Part shown: positions 44,377 to 55,168 of the stretch, one piece after another
Position numbering within the stretch: the stretch's first letter is position 1
How the letters are laid out: the number at the start of each line of letters is the position of its first letter
Source of the DNA: Streptomyces sp. Je 1-332
GTDB lineage: Bacteria > Actinomycetota > Actinomycetes > Streptomycetales > Streptomycetaceae
Reading direction: 5' to 3'
Assembly (NCBI RefSeq): GCF_040730185.1
Contig: NZ_CP160402.1
Coordinates: forward strand, 6,138,001 to 6,202,000
DNA length: 64,000 nt
The notes under the pieces: generated by a model
Seen by the model: the letters and a program-made list of their open reading frames with translations, nothing else
The model's database searches: none
What the model was told of the DNA's origin: nothing
Made by a program: the position numbers and the translations under genes

Positions 44377-45138
44377 ATGTCGCCCTACGACCCGTCGGCC
44401 TTCCCGCCCTTCGCTGTCACCGTCGATCTGGTCGTGTTGACCGTGCGTCGCCACGCGCTCTGCGCACTCGCCGTACGCAGGGGCGAGTCGCCGTTCCAGG
44501 GGCGTTGGGCGCTGCCCGGTGGATTCGTGCGTGACGACGAGGACTTGTCGGCGGCGGCTGCACGGGAGCTGGTCGAGGAGACAGGGCTGTGCGCCCACGA
44601 TGCGGCCTCCCCGGCCCAGGCGAACGGCGCGCACCTTGAGCAGCTCGCCACGTACGGCGATCCCAAGCGCGATCCGCGGATGCGGGTCGTCAGCGTCGCC
44701 CATCTCGCGCTCGCCCCCGACCTCCCCGCGCCGCGGGCCGGCGGTGACGCGAACAGCGCGCGCTGGGCGCCGATCGAGGCGCTGCTCAACCAAGGCGGTT
44801 ACGGCCGGGAGGGCGAACAGGCGGCGCCGCTCGCCTTCGACCACGCGCAGATCCTGGCGGACGGTGTGGAGCGCGCCCGCTCGAAGATCGAGTACTCCTC
44901 GCTGGCGACGGCCTTCTGCCCGCCGGAGTTCACCGTCGGCGAGCTGCGCCGCGTGTATGAGGCCGTATGGGGCGTCGTGCTCGACCCGCGCAACTTCCAC
45001 CGCAAGGTGACCGGTACGCCGGGCTTCCTCGTCCCTACCGGCGGCACCACAACCCGCCAGGGCGGCCGCCCGGCCCAGCTCTTCCGTGCGGGCGGTGCGA
45101 CGCTGCTCAACCCGCCCATGCTGCGCCCCGAGGTCTGA
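44377..45138 (+). CDS. Nudix hydrolase with C-terminal winged helix (NrtR-like)
   Basis: A 253-residue protein. Residues ~12-140 are a Nudix domain with an intact box, GGFVRDDEDLSAAAARELVE followed by ETGL (G-x5-E-x7-REL-x-EE-x-G-L). Residues ~175-250 form a winged helix (ATAFCPPEFTVGELRRVYEA, NFHRKVTGTPGFLVPTG). This two-domain form is NrtR, which senses ADP-ribose-type metabolites and represses NAD biosynthesis genes. An intact box means hydrolysis may also be possible. No NAD gene is adjacent, so the targets are unknown. Confidence 0.88.
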   Translation: MSPYDPSAFPPFAVTVDLVVLTVRRHALCALAVRRGESPFQGRWALPGGFVRDDEDLSAAAARELVEETGLCAHDAASPAQANGAHLEQLATYGDPKRDPRMRVVSVAHLALAPDLPAPRAGGDANSARWAPIEALLNQGGYGREGEQAAPLAFDHAQILADGVERARSKIEYSSLATAFCPPEFTVGELRRVYEAVWGVVLDPRNFHRKVTGTPGFLVPTGGTTTRQGGRPAQLFRAGGATLLNPPMLRPEV

Positions 45139-45300
45139 GGCCCGCGCGCCACGGGCCGCGGCGCCCACACCCTCCCGCCCGTCGCCTTCAGCCGGGCGCC
45201 GTCCACCTGTTGTCTGTCGGCCTGAGTGTTCGATGGACACCCGCGACCCACGCCCTGACCGAAATGCCGGTTATATCGCGTTATCTTGCTGAAGTACCCA

Positions 45301-45338
45301 CGGGGTTCGTCCGTCCCCGACCCGGCGGACGAACCCTG
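45301..45338 (+). terminator. hairpin upstream of ABC gene
   Basis: GGGTTCGTCCG (45303-45313) pairs perfectly with CGGACGAACCC (45326-45336), loop 12 nt, extendable by two pairs, 35 nt before the ABC start codon. Terminator of the Nudix gene or a 5'-UTR structure. Confidence 0.5.
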
Positions 45339-45373
45339 GCCGCCGAGCGGTCGCACATCCTGCGAGAGAAGCG

Positions 45374-47464
<2,091 letters not shown>

Positions 47465-47590
47465 CGACTGTCCTTCGCTTCCGTTTCCGTGCTGCGCACA
47501 ACTCCCCGGAGAACGCCCATTTCTTTCCGATAAGGCGTCAATTGCGGCGGGGTAAGCGATCACCCTTTCGTGTGCTTTTCACCAAAGACC

Positions 47591-47618
47591 TCAAGGGACT
47601 TGGGGGCCACGCCGACAA
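47591..47618 (+). promoter_or_regulatory. candidate sigma-WhiG promoter of whiH
   Basis: TCAA-N16-GCCGACAA resembles the WhiG/FliA-type consensus TAAA-N15/16-GCCGATAA with one mismatch in each element, just upstream of whiH, a known WhiG target in S. coelicolor. The -10 ends 7 nt before the GTG. Confidence 0.55.
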
Positions 47619-47625
47619 AGGTTCC

Positions 47626-48513
47626 GTGAGTACCCTTGCGCACACCATGATGACCGCCGCCCGCTCCGCAGACTCCGGCCTGGCCGGCCCGGGCGATCTC
47701 GACCGCTACCCCTACGCCGAGGCCCCGGGTGCCGACCGCGTCGTCGCGCCCTCGTGGGACAGCGCCGACCAGGACCTCGGCCGCGTCGGACGACGCACCG
47801 CCGGCAGCCGCGGCCGTGGGCTGCACGGCCAACTCGTCCAGCAACTCGGCCAGATGATCGTCTCCGGCGACCTGGGAGCCGACCGCCCGCTGGTCCCCGA
47901 GGAGATCGGCCAGCGTTTCGAGGTCTCCCGCACCGTCGTCCGGGAGTCGCTGCGCGTCCTCGAGGCCAAGGGCCTGGTCAGCGCCAGGCCCAATGTCGGC
48001 ACGCGCGTGCGGCCCGTCAGCGACTGGAACCTGCTGGACCCGGACATCATCGAGTGGCGGGCGTTCGGGCCGCAGCGCGACGACCAGCGCCGCGAACTCA
48101 GCGAGCTGCGCTGGACGATCGAGCCCCTCGCCGCCCGGCTCGCCGCGGGCCACGGCCGCGAGGAGGTGCAGCAGCGCCTCGCCGACATGGTCGAGATCAT
48201 GGGCCACGCCCTGAGCCAGGGCGACGGGATCACCTTCTCCCGCGCCGACGCGGAGTTCCACTCGCTGCTCATCCAGCTCGCGAGCAACCGCATGCTGGAG
48301 CACCTGTCCGGCATCGTCTCGGCCGCGCTCCAGGTCTCGGGCGGTCCGATCACCGGCTGCGACCGCCCCACCGAGGCGTCCCTGGTGCACCACTCGCGGA
48401 TCGTCGACGCCCTCGGGGCGGGCGACGGACCCGGTGCCGAGGCCGCCATGCGTCAGCTGCTCACCGTCCACCCGGAGGTGGAGCGCGTCGTGCCCGCCCC
48501 TCGCGAGCACTGA
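47626..48513 (+). CDS. whiH: WhiH, GntR-family sporulation regulator
   Basis: A 295-residue GntR/FadR-type regulator needed for sporulation septation in aerial hyphae. The HTH spans LHGQLVQQLGQMIVSGDLGA, LVPEEIGQRFEVSRTVVRES and LRVLEAKGLVSARPNVGTRV. The FadR-like C-terminal helical ligand domain follows (ELRWTIEPLAARLAAGHGR, ADAEFHSLLIQLASNRMLEH). Length, N-terminus and position immediately before hrdB match S. coelicolor WhiH. GTG 47626 is used; if the WhiG-type promoter is right the mRNA is nearly leaderless, or translation starts at the ATG pair about 20 nt on. Confidence 0.93.
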   Translation: MSTLAHTMMTAARSADSGLAGPGDLDRYPYAEAPGADRVVAPSWDSADQDLGRVGRRTAGSRGRGLHGQLVQQLGQMIVSGDLGADRPLVPEEIGQRFEVSRTVVRESLRVLEAKGLVSARPNVGTRVRPVSDWNLLDPDIIEWRAFGPQRDDQRRELSELRWTIEPLAARLAAGHGREEVQQRLADMVEIMGHALSQGDGITFSRADAEFHSLLIQLASNRMLEHLSGIVSAALQVSGGPITGCDRPTEASLVHHSRIVDALGAGDGPGAEAAMRQLLTVHPEVERVVPAPREH

Positions 48514-48585
48514 CGGCCGGGTCTGCGTCCGTACGGCCGGCTCATGCGCCTCGCGGCTCGACCTCATCACTCCGTTGGCGCGGTG

Positions 48586-48639
48586 GCGTCGCCGGGTCTC
48601 TGCGGGTTCCTCGGGGATCCGGCAGAGACCCGGCGACGC
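48586..48639. terminator. 18-bp perfect stem after whiH
   Basis: The arms 48586-48603 and 48622-48639 are perfectly complementary, with an 18-nt loop. Confidence 0.88.
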
Positions 48640-48713
48640 GGTCGTTGCTGCCCGGAGGGCCGTCAGAGCTCGGGTCTGGACACCTCTGACCGTATCTGGC
48701 CGCTTTTGAGCGC

Positions 48714-48743
48714 TTACGCGGTGTGACTCGGGCCACGTAGATT
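48714..48743 (+). promoter_or_regulatory. candidate hrdB P1 (vegetative)
   Basis: TTACGC-N18-TAGATT, a housekeeping-type promoter about 195 nt before the hrdB start. Confidence 0.55.
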
Positions 48744-48796
48744 GGGCGTAACGCTCCTCGGGGCAGCGCGATGACCTAAGAGGTGATAGCCGAGGA

Positions 48797-48823
48797 GGGA
48801 ATACAGCAGTCGTTCGCGACGCT
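48797..48823 (+). promoter_or_regulatory. candidate hrdB P2 (sigma-R-like)
   Basis: GGGAAT-N18-GCT is one base off the sigma-R consensus GGAAT-N18-GTT. hrdB in S. coelicolor is known to have a sigma-R-dependent second promoter. Confidence 0.5.
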
Positions 48824-48938
48824 GTGTAGCTCCCCGGCCCCGCCTGCGCCGTCGGCCCATCCCCAGTCGTCGGTCGTCGGTCCTGGTCCACAATGGACGG
48901 GGCCGGAAGCCGTTTTCCAACGTTCCGAGAGGTTGTTC

Positions 48939-50477
48939 GTGTCGGCCAGCACATCCCGTACGCTCCCGCCGGAGATCGCCGAATCCGTCTCTGTCATGGC
49001 GCTCATCGAGCGGGGAAAGGCTGATGGGCAGATCGCTGGCGATGACGTGCGTCGTGCCTTCGAAGCTGACCAGATTCCGGCCACTCAGTGGAAGAACGTT
49101 CTGCGCAGCCTCAACCAGATCCTCGAGGAAGAGGGTGTGACGCTGATGGTCAGTGCCGCGGAGCCGAAACGCCCCCGCAAGAGCGTCGCAGCAAAGAGCC
49201 CGGCCAAGCGCACCGCGACCAAGACGGTCGCGGCCAAGGCGGCCACGGCCAAGCAGGCCACCGCGACCGCCGCCCCCGAGGCGTCGGCCGTGGATGACGC
49301 TGCTGAGGACGCGCCCGCGAAGAAGGTCGCTGCCAAGAAGACGACGGCGAAGAAGGCCGTCGCCAAGAAGACCGTCGCCAAGAAGGCGACGGCAAAGAAG
49401 AGTGCGTCCAAGCAGGACGACGAGATCCTGGACGACGAAGCCACCGAGGAGACGCCCGCCAAGGGCAAGCCCGGTGAGGGCGAGCCCGCGGAAGAGGGCG
49501 CCCAGGGCTTCGTGCTGTCCGACGAGGACGAGGACGACGCCCCGGCCCAGCAGGTCGCCGCGGCCGGTGCCACCGCCGACCCCGTCAAGGACTACCTGAA
49601 GCAGATCGGCAAGGTCCCGCTGCTCAACGCCGAGCAGGAGGTCGAGCTCGCCAAGCGCATCGAGGCCGGCCTGTTCGCCGAGGACAAGCTGGCGAACGCC
49701 GACAAGCTCGCCCCGAAGCTCAAGCGCGAGCTGGAGATCATCGCCGAGGACGGGCGCCGCGCCAAGAACCACCTCCTGGAGGCCAACCTCCGCCTGGTGG
49801 TCTCGCTGGCCAAGCGCTACACCGGTCGCGGCATGCTCTTCCTGGACCTCATCCAGGAGGGCAACCTCGGTCTGATCCGCGCGGTCGAGAAGTTCGACTA
49901 CACCAAGGGCTACAAGTTCTCCACGTACGCCACCTGGTGGATCCGTCAGGCGATCACCCGCGCCATGGCCGACCAGGCCCGCACCATCCGTATCCCGGTG
50001 CACATGGTCGAGGTCATCAACAAGCTCGCGCGCGTGCAGCGCCAGATGCTCCAGGACCTGGGCCGTGAGCCCACCCCGGAGGAGCTGGCCAAGGAACTCG
50101 ACATGACCCCGGAGAAGGTCATCGAGGTCCAGAAGTACGGCCGTGAGCCGATCTCCCTCCACACCCCCCTGGGTGAGGACGGCGACAGCGAGTTCGGTGA
50201 CCTCATCGAGGACTCCGAGGCGGTCGTTCCGGCCGACGCGGTCAGCTTCACGCTCCTTCAGGAGCAGCTGCACTCCGTGCTCGACACGCTGTCCGAGCGT
50301 GAGGCGGGCGTGGTCTCCATGCGCTTCGGTCTCACGGACGGCCAGCCGAAGACGCTCGACGAGATCGGCAAGGTCTACGGAGTGACGCGTGAGCGCATCC
50401 GTCAGATCGAGTCGAAGACGATGTCGAAGCTGCGTCACCCGTCGCGTTCGCAGGTCCTGCGCGACTACCTCGACTAG
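48939..50477 (+). CDS. hrdB: principal sigma factor HrdB (RpoD family)
   Basis: A 512-residue essential group-1 sigma factor. After the start [20 protein letters not shown] there is a region rich in Lys/Ala/Thr repeats ([19 protein letters not shown]) and acidic segments. Then come region 1.2 ([17 protein letters not shown]), region 2 ([39 protein letters not shown]), region 3 and region 4.2 ([20 protein letters not shown]). The sequence from region 1.2 on is nearly identical to S. coelicolor HrdB. GTG 48939 has GAGAGG upstream and gives the expected length. Directs most vegetative transcription. Confidence 0.98.
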   Translation: MSASTSRTLPPEIAESVSVMALIERGKADGQIAGDDVRRAFEADQIPATQWKNVLRSLNQILEEEGVTLMVSAAEPKRPRKSVAAKSPAKRTATKTVAAKAATAKQATATAAPEASAVDDAAEDAPAKKVAAKKTTAKKAVAKKTVAKKATAKKSASKQDDEILDDEATEETPAKGKPGEGEPAEEGAQGFVLSDEDEDDAPAQQVAAAGATADPVKDYLKQIGKVPLLNAEQEVELAKRIEAGLFAEDKLANADKLAPKLKRELEIIAEDGRRAKNHLLEANLRLVVSLAKRYTGRGMLFLDLIQEGNLGLIRAVEKFDYTKGYKFSTYATWWIRQAITRAMADQARTIRIPVHMVEVINKLARVQRQMLQDLGREPTPEELAKELDMTPEKVIEVQKYGREPISLHTPLGEDGDSEFGDLIEDSEAVVPADAVSFTLLQEQLHSVLDTLSEREAGVVSMRFGLTDGQPKTLDEIGKVYGVTRERIRQIESKTMSKLRHPSRSQVLRDYLD

Positions 50478-50514
50478 TCACAGAGCTTCACGACTGGTCA
50501 ACAGCGCTCCACAA

Positions 50515-50552
50515 GGAAGACCCGAGGCCTCACGTGAGGCCTCGGGTCTTCC
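50515..50552. terminator. 38-bp perfect palindrome after hrdB
   Basis: A perfect 38-bp palindrome centred on CACGTG, 38 bp past the hrdB stop. It is followed by two copies of TTCCGATGGGTCCGC about 17 bp apart. Confidence 0.93.
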
Positions 50553-50676
50553 GCTTTCCGATGGGTCCGCTTTTCCGATGGGTCCGCGCCGCCGCGGACG
50601 CGCGTGGCGAGGGTGCGCGGTGGGCCGCGCTGGATCACTGTGGGTGTTTCACGGGAACCCAGAGTGAGGAGTTCGC

Positions 50677-51507
50677 ATGCCTCGTCCTTTCGCCCGCACC
50701 TTCACGGCGGCGTTGGCCCTTGTCGCCCCGGTGGCGGCGCTGCCGCTGGCCTCGGCTGCCCCCGCGGCGGCCGACAGCATCGTCATCGGGGGGAGTCCGG
50801 TCCGGGTGGCCGACAGTCCCTGGGTGGTGGCGCTGTCCAGCCGTGACCGGTTCGGGGGTACGCGCTCTGGGCAGTTCTGCGGAGGCGTGGTGGTCGGGCG
50901 TTCGACGGTCCTCACCGCGGCGCACTGTCTGGGAAAGGAAGTCCTGGGAGTACGGCTGAGCGAGATGAGTGACCTGAAGGTGGTCGCCGGCCGGGACGAC
51001 CTGGGGACGTCGGAGGGCCGTGAGGTCCCGGTGCGCGACGCCTCGGTCAATCCGGAGTACGACAGCTACTCGAACCGCGGCGATGTCGCGGTGCTGTCGC
51101 TGGCCAGCCCGCTTCCACAGGGATACGTGATCCCCATGGCCGCTGCGGGCGATCAGGCGTACGAACCCGGCACGCGCGCGACGGTCTACGGGTGGGGTGA
51201 CACAACGGGATCGGGCGCATACGCGGAGACGCTGCACTCCGCGCATGTGCGGGTATTGCCCGACTCGAAGTGCAAGGAGGCGTACCCGGGCAGTTCTGAC
51301 GGAACGTACACGTCCGCATCCATGCTGTGTGCGGGGGAACTTGAGGGCGGGCGCGACGCCTGCCAGGGGGACAGCGGCGGACCGCTTGTCGCACGCGGAC
51401 GGCTGATCGGCCTGGTGTCGTGGGGCAGCGGCTGCGGGCGTGCCGGGAGTCCGGGGGTCTATACGCGGATCTCGGGTGTCGCGCGGCAGATGTCGCTGCG
51501 GGGCTGA
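50677..51507 (+). CDS. secreted trypsin-like serine protease (S1A)
   Basis: A 276-residue exported protease. The signal peptide covers about residues 1-32 (basic start, hydrophobic LALVAPVAALPLASAAPAAA). The mature chain begins near IVIGGSPVRVADSPWVVAL without an evident long propeptide. Catalytic residues: VLTAAHCL (His), NRGDVAVLSL (Asp), DACQGDSGGPLV (Ser). The Asp six residues before the Ser gives trypsin specificity for Arg/Lys. Cysteines are paired as in S1 enzymes. ATG 50677 has GTGAGGAG. Confidence 0.95.
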   Translation: MPRPFARTFTAALALVAPVAALPLASAAPAAADSIVIGGSPVRVADSPWVVALSSRDRFGGTRSGQFCGGVVVGRSTVLTAAHCLGKEVLGVRLSEMSDLKVVAGRDDLGTSEGREVPVRDASVNPEYDSYSNRGDVAVLSLASPLPQGYVIPMAAAGDQAYEPGTRATVYGWGDTTGSGAYAETLHSAHVRVLPDSKCKEAYPGSSDGTYTSASMLCAGELEGGRDACQGDSGGPLVARGRLIGLVSWGSGCGRAGSPGVYTRISGVARQMSLRG

Positions 51508-51590
51508 AACCACGGGAGTTGTCCGCGCGGGGAGTGTGGAGTGCCGCGAGGGGCGGCCGAGGAGGCGCCTGAGTGCCCCTGTGACGCGAG

Positions 51591-51629
51591 CGGGCGGCCG
51601 ACCCTGGGGTTGGTAGGGTCGGCCGCCCG
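51591..51629. terminator. 15-bp perfect hairpin, bidirectional
   Basis: CGGGCGGCCGACCCT (51591-51605) pairs with 51615-51629, loop 9 nt, between convergent trypsin and DUF7455 genes. Confidence 0.92.
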
Positions 51630-51676
51630 TTTACCGGCCTGGTGAGCGCCGGATGGCTCGTCGTGGGTGCGAGGAG

Positions 51677-51904
51677 TCAGCGATCCTCGTCGTTGGTCTC
51701 CGGGACGGCCGTCAGCCGCTCCGTCTCGTCCTGTATCTCAGCGGCGATCTTCTTGAGTTCCGGCTCGAACTTGCGGCCGTGGTGGGCGCAGAAGAGCAGT
51801 TCACCGCCGCTCAACAGGACGACGCGCAGGTATGCCTGGGCGCCGCAGCGGTCGCAGCGATCAGCGGCCGTCAGGGGGCTCGCGGGGGTCAGAACAGTAG
51901 TCAC
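51677..51904 (-). CDS. DUF7455-type small protein
   Basis: A 75-residue protein starting at GTG 51904 (AGAGG upstream). The pattern DRCDRCGAQAYLRVVLLSGG followed by LLFCAHHGRKFEPELKKIAA suggests a small zinc-binding fold with Cys-x2-Cys and Cys-x-His-His ligands. The C-terminus is acidic. This small protein recurs between the trypsin and parE genes of streptomycetes; function unknown. Confidence 0.85.
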   Translation of the reverse strand: MTTVLTPASPLTAADRCDRCGAQAYLRVVLLSGGELLFCAHHGRKFEPELKKIAAEIQDETERLTAVPETNDEDR

Positions 51905-52345
51905 GTCGCCTCTTCTCTAGCTCGACGAGCTGTCGTACCAGGGTCAACATCCAACCAGGCCGAAAACGTTCCCGCTCGTGGCTTTTCCTCGAAGTTTTTT
52001 CCGAGGCGGCTGTCTGCTGCCGGTTGGCGGCGAATGTGCCGTATTACGTCTTTTACGTGTCGTACGGTTTCGCGCTGTCTGTCAGGTCGGTCGTCCGCCG
52101 GCTGGGTTGCCGGTTGTTCATGAGGACGTGCCCGGAGCCTAAATGGTTCATGCCTGGAAGGGAACGTGACGTGCGCTTCACTCCATCGAAGGATCGAACA
52201 AGCGTGCGGTGCTGGACTAGGGTGAGTTTATGGCGAGGGTGGCGTTACAACGGCTCTACCAGGCCTCGGTACCCTCTGAGCGGCAACCGAAGCCGGGGCC
52301 TTACCCCAAGGGGCCCCTTTTGAAATTCAGCGAGGAGCGAACCGC
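51905..52345. other. upstream region of parE
   Basis: 441 bp. A TAGGGT hexamer (52218-52223) could be a -10 with a leader of about 115 nt. An AAGGGGCCCCTT palindrome lies just before the parE ribosome-binding site. A 99-codon frame here (52024-52323) has no start signal or recognisable content. Confidence 0.5.
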
Positions 52346-54469
52346 GTGACCGCCGAGACGTCCGTGCCGTCCACAGCATTGCTGACCGGAGCAGACCGGG
52401 ACGGTTCCAACTACACCGCGCGGCACCTGCTCGTCCTGGAGGGGCTCGAAGCCGTTCGTAAGCGTCCGGGCATGTACATCGGGTCGACGGACAGCCGTGG
52501 CCTGCTGCACTGCCTCTGGGAGATCATCGACAACTCCGTCGATGAGGCCCTGGGCGGCTACTGCGACCACATCGAAGTCATCCTCCACGACGACGCCTCC
52601 GTAGAGGTCCGGGACAACGGCCGAGGCATCCCGGTGGATGTCGAGCCCAAGACCGGCCTCTCCGGAGTCGAGGTCGTCATGACGAAGCTCCACGCGGGCG
52701 GAAAGTTCGGCGGTGGCGCCTACGCCGCCTCCGGCGGTCTGCACGGTGTGGGTGCCTCCGTGGTGAACGCCCTGTCCGCGCGCCTCGACGTGGAGGTGGA
52801 CCTCCACGGGCACACCCATGCGATCAGCTTCCGTCGTGGCGTCCCCGGGGCCTTCGCCAAGCCAGGCCCCGACGCCGACTTCGACTCGTCGGCCAAGCTG
52901 CGCAAGGCCAAGAAGATCCCCAAGACGCGCACCGGCACGCGCGTGCGCTACTGGGCCGACCGCCAGATCTTCCTCAAGGACGCCAAGCTCAATCTGGAGA
53001 CGCTGCACCAGCGTGCCCGCCAGACCGCGTTCCTGGTGCCGGGCCTGACCATCGTCGTGCGGGACGAGTACGGCCTCGGCGAGGGCGGTACCAAGGGCGA
53101 GGAGTCCTTCCGCTTCGACGGCGGCATCAGCGAGTTCTGCGAGTACCTGGCCCAGGACAAGGCCGTCTGTGACGTCCTCCGCTTCACTGGGCAGGGCACC
53201 TTCAAGGAGACCGTCCCGGTTCTCGACGACCACGGGCAGATGACTCCCACCGAGGTCACCCGTGAACTCGCCGTGGACGTCGCGCTGCGCTGGGGCACGG
53301 GCTACGACACGACGATGAGGTCCTTCGTCAACATCATCGCCACCCCCAAGGGCGGCACCCACATGACGGGCTTCGAGCGCTCGCTCACCAAGACGATGAA
53401 CGAGGTGCTGCGCAGCCAGAAGGTGCTGCGCGTCGCCGAGGACGACATCGTCAAGGACGACGCCCTGGAGGGCCTCACAGCGGTCGTCACGGTCCGTCTC
53501 GCCGAGCCTCAGTTCGAGGGCCAGACCAAGGAGGTGCTCGGCACCTCGGCGGCCAACCGCATCGTGGCCAACGTCATCGCCAAGGAGCTCAAGGCGTTCC
53601 TGACGTCCACCAAGCGTGACGCCAAGGCGCAGGCGCGCGCCGTGATGGAGAAGGCCGTCGCCGCGGCCCGCACGCGCATCGCGGCCCGGCAGCACAAGGA
53701 CGCCCAGCGCCGGAAGACGGCCCTGGAGTCCTCATCGCTGCCCGCGAAGCTCGCTGACTGCCGCAGTGACGACGTGGATCGCAGCGAGCTCTTCATCGTC
53801 GAGGGAGACTCGGCGCTCGGCACCGCCAAGCTGGCACGGAACTCCGAGTTCCAGGCACTCCTGCCGATCCGCGGCAAGATTCTCAACGTTCAGAAGGCGT
53901 CCGTGTCGGACATGCTGAAGAACGCCGAGTGCGGAGCGATCATCCAGGTCATAGGGGCAGGGTCGGGCCGGACCTTCGACATCGACGCGGCGCGCTACGG
54001 GAAGATCATTCTTCTCGTCGACGCCGATGTCGACGGCGCGCACATCCGGATTCTGCTGCTCACGCTCTTCCAGCGGTACATGCGCCCGATGGTGGAGGCG
54101 GGCCGGGTCTTCGCGGCCGTGCCGCCGCTGCACCGGATCGAGCTGGTGCAGCCGAAGAAGGGCCAGGACAAGTACGTCTACACGTACTCGGACAACGAGC
54201 TGCGCGAGACGCTTCTCGAGTACCAGCGCAAGGGGATCCGCTTCAAGGACTCCATCCAGCGCTACAAGGGCCTCGGCGAGATGGACGCCGATCAGCTCGC
54301 GGAGACCACCATGGACCCGCGCTACCGCACCTTGCGGCGGGTGAACATCGGCGACCTGGAAGCCGCCGAGCAGGTCTTCGATCTCCTGATGGGCAACGAC
54401 GTGGCGCCCCGCAAGGAGTTCATCACGAGCTCCGCGGCGACGCTGGACCGTTCACGCATCGACGCGTAG
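52346..54469 (+). CDS. parE: DNA topoisomerase IV subunit B (ParE)
   Basis: A 707-residue GyrB/ParE ATPase subunit. The GHKL ATPase has EAVRKRPGMYIGSTDSRGL, WEIIDNSVDEALGGY, VRDNGRGIPV and GGLHGVGASVVNALS. The transducer domain has TGFERSLTKTMNE. The Toprim metal-binding residues are in LFIVEGDSALGTAKLARN, FQALLPIRGKILNVQKA and LLVDADVDGAHIR. GTG 52346 has GAGGAG upstream. Position after hrdB and the trypsin gene matches parE rather than gyrB, which lies near oriC. Decatenates replicated chromosomes with ParC, which is not in the window. Confidence 0.95.
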   Translation: MTAETSVPSTALLTGADRDGSNYTARHLLVLEGLEAVRKRPGMYIGSTDSRGLLHCLWEIIDNSVDEALGGYCDHIEVILHDDASVEVRDNGRGIPVDVEPKTGLSGVEVVMTKLHAGGKFGGGAYAASGGLHGVGASVVNALSARLDVEVDLHGHTHAISFRRGVPGAFAKPGPDADFDSSAKLRKAKKIPKTRTGTRVRYWADRQIFLKDAKLNLETLHQRARQTAFLVPGLTIVVRDEYGLGEGGTKGEESFRFDGGISEFCEYLAQDKAVCDVLRFTGQGTFKETVPVLDDHGQMTPTEVTRELAVDVALRWGTGYDTTMRSFVNIIATPKGGTHMTGFERSLTKTMNEVLRSQKVLRVAEDDIVKDDALEGLTAVVTVRLAEPQFEGQTKEVLGTSAANRIVANVIAKELKAFLTSTKRDAKAQARAVMEKAVAAARTRIAARQHKDAQRRKTALESSSLPAKLADCRSDDVDRSELFIVEGDSALGTAKLARNSEFQALLPIRGKILNVQKASVSDMLKNAECGAIIQVIGAGSGRTFDIDAARYGKIILLVDADVDGAHIRILLLTLFQRYMRPMVEAGRVFAAVPPLHRIELVQPKKGQDKYVYTYSDNELRETLLEYQRKGIRFKDSIQRYKGLGEMDADQLAETTMDPRYRTLRRVNIGDLEAAEQVFDLLMGNDVAPRKEFITSSAATLDRSRIDA

Positions 54470-54508
54470 CGCCCGTGCGGCGCCGGGTGAGGGGGCTTTC
54501 CCGAGCTC

Positions 54509-54528
54509 CTTCACCTGATGGGGTGAAG
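54509..54528 (+). terminator. 7-bp hairpin after parE
   Basis: CTTCACC pairs with GGTGAAG across a 6-nt loop; a modest stem. Confidence 0.45.
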
Positions 54529-54613
54529 AGCGGGGAGAGAAGAGTCAGGGATCTCCCCGTTCTGCCCATCCTTGGGCACGCGGCCGAACAAGGCTGCGGA
54601 CAAGGAGAGTTCG

Positions 54614-55168
54614 GTGGAGAAGCACGACGGGCGCGATGCGGGGCAGGCGCGGACCGGTGATCCGAGGGATCCCTGGTACGACGCGCTTGCGTCCGGCTGG
54701 GGCGAGTTGGACGGCACGGGTGCGCCGGCGCCCGTGGCAGCGCCCCGAGCCGCGCCGGAGCGGATCGCGAGCGCGGCCGACATCTATCTGGAGGTCCAGC
54801 GCAGCGCTGCCTTCCAGGAGGTGCGCGGCCGGTATCGGCGTTTCGTCGTCCCCGGGGTGGCTGTCTTCCTCACCTGGTACCTCGCGTATGTCGTGACGGC
54901 GACGACCGCACCGGGACTGATGGCGCGGCCCGTCGCAGGCTCCGTGAACGTCGCGATGCTCGCCGGCCTCGGGCAGTTCCTCACGACCTTCTTGCTGACC
55001 TGGGCGTACGCCCGGCACGCCCGGCTGAGGAGGGATCACGCGGCGCTCGATCTGCGCTGGTCCGTCTTCGAGCAAAAGCGGGAGCAGGACCAAAAGCGGG
55101 AGCGGGAGCAGAAGCGGGATCGGGACCAGAAGCGGGAGCAGGAGCCGGCCCGGGGGAGCGAGCGATGA
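54614..55168 (+). CDS. DUF485 small membrane protein
   Basis: A 184-residue protein with a DUF485 core: SAAFQEVRGRYRRFVVPGVA, then two transmembrane helices (FLTWYLAYVVTA and VAMLAGLGQFLTTFLLTWAY). DUF485 proteins are encoded immediately upstream of acetate/pyruvate-type symporters, as here (ATGA overlap with the next gene). They may be an accessory subunit. The C-terminus is a charged Lys-Arg-Glu-Gln-Asp repeat (QKREQDQKREREQKRDRDQK). GTG 54614 follows AAGGAGA. Confidence 0.9.
   Translation: MEKHDGRDAGQARTGDPRDPWYDALASGWGELDGTGAPAPVAAPRAAPERIASAADIYLEVQRSAAFQEVRGRYRRFVVPGVAVFLTWYLAYVVTATTAPGLMARPVAGSVNVAMLAGLGQFLTTFLLTWAYARHARLRRDHAALDLRWSVFEQKREQDQKREREQKRDRDQKREQEPARGSER

Larger units (their letters stand above)
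48514..48938. other. whiH-hrdB intergenic region
   Basis: 425 bp with the whiH terminator hairpin (48586-48639), two candidate hrdB promoters, and a leader of about 110-190 nt before hrdB. No small gene is supported. Confidence 0.7.

Noticed and set aside
47527..47533. CCGATAA as the sigma-WhiG -10 of whiH
   Set aside because: No TAAA-like -35 at the right distance; the TCAA-N16-GCCGACAA site fits better.
52295..52317. GGGGCC...GGCCCC with a short T run as a terminator before parE
   Set aside because: Overlaps the region needed for parE translation initiation and the stem is short; left as an unassigned palindrome.
52024..52323. 99-codon frame upstream of parE
   Set aside because: No ribosome-binding site, no recognisable sequence, irregular composition; treated as non-coding leader DNA.
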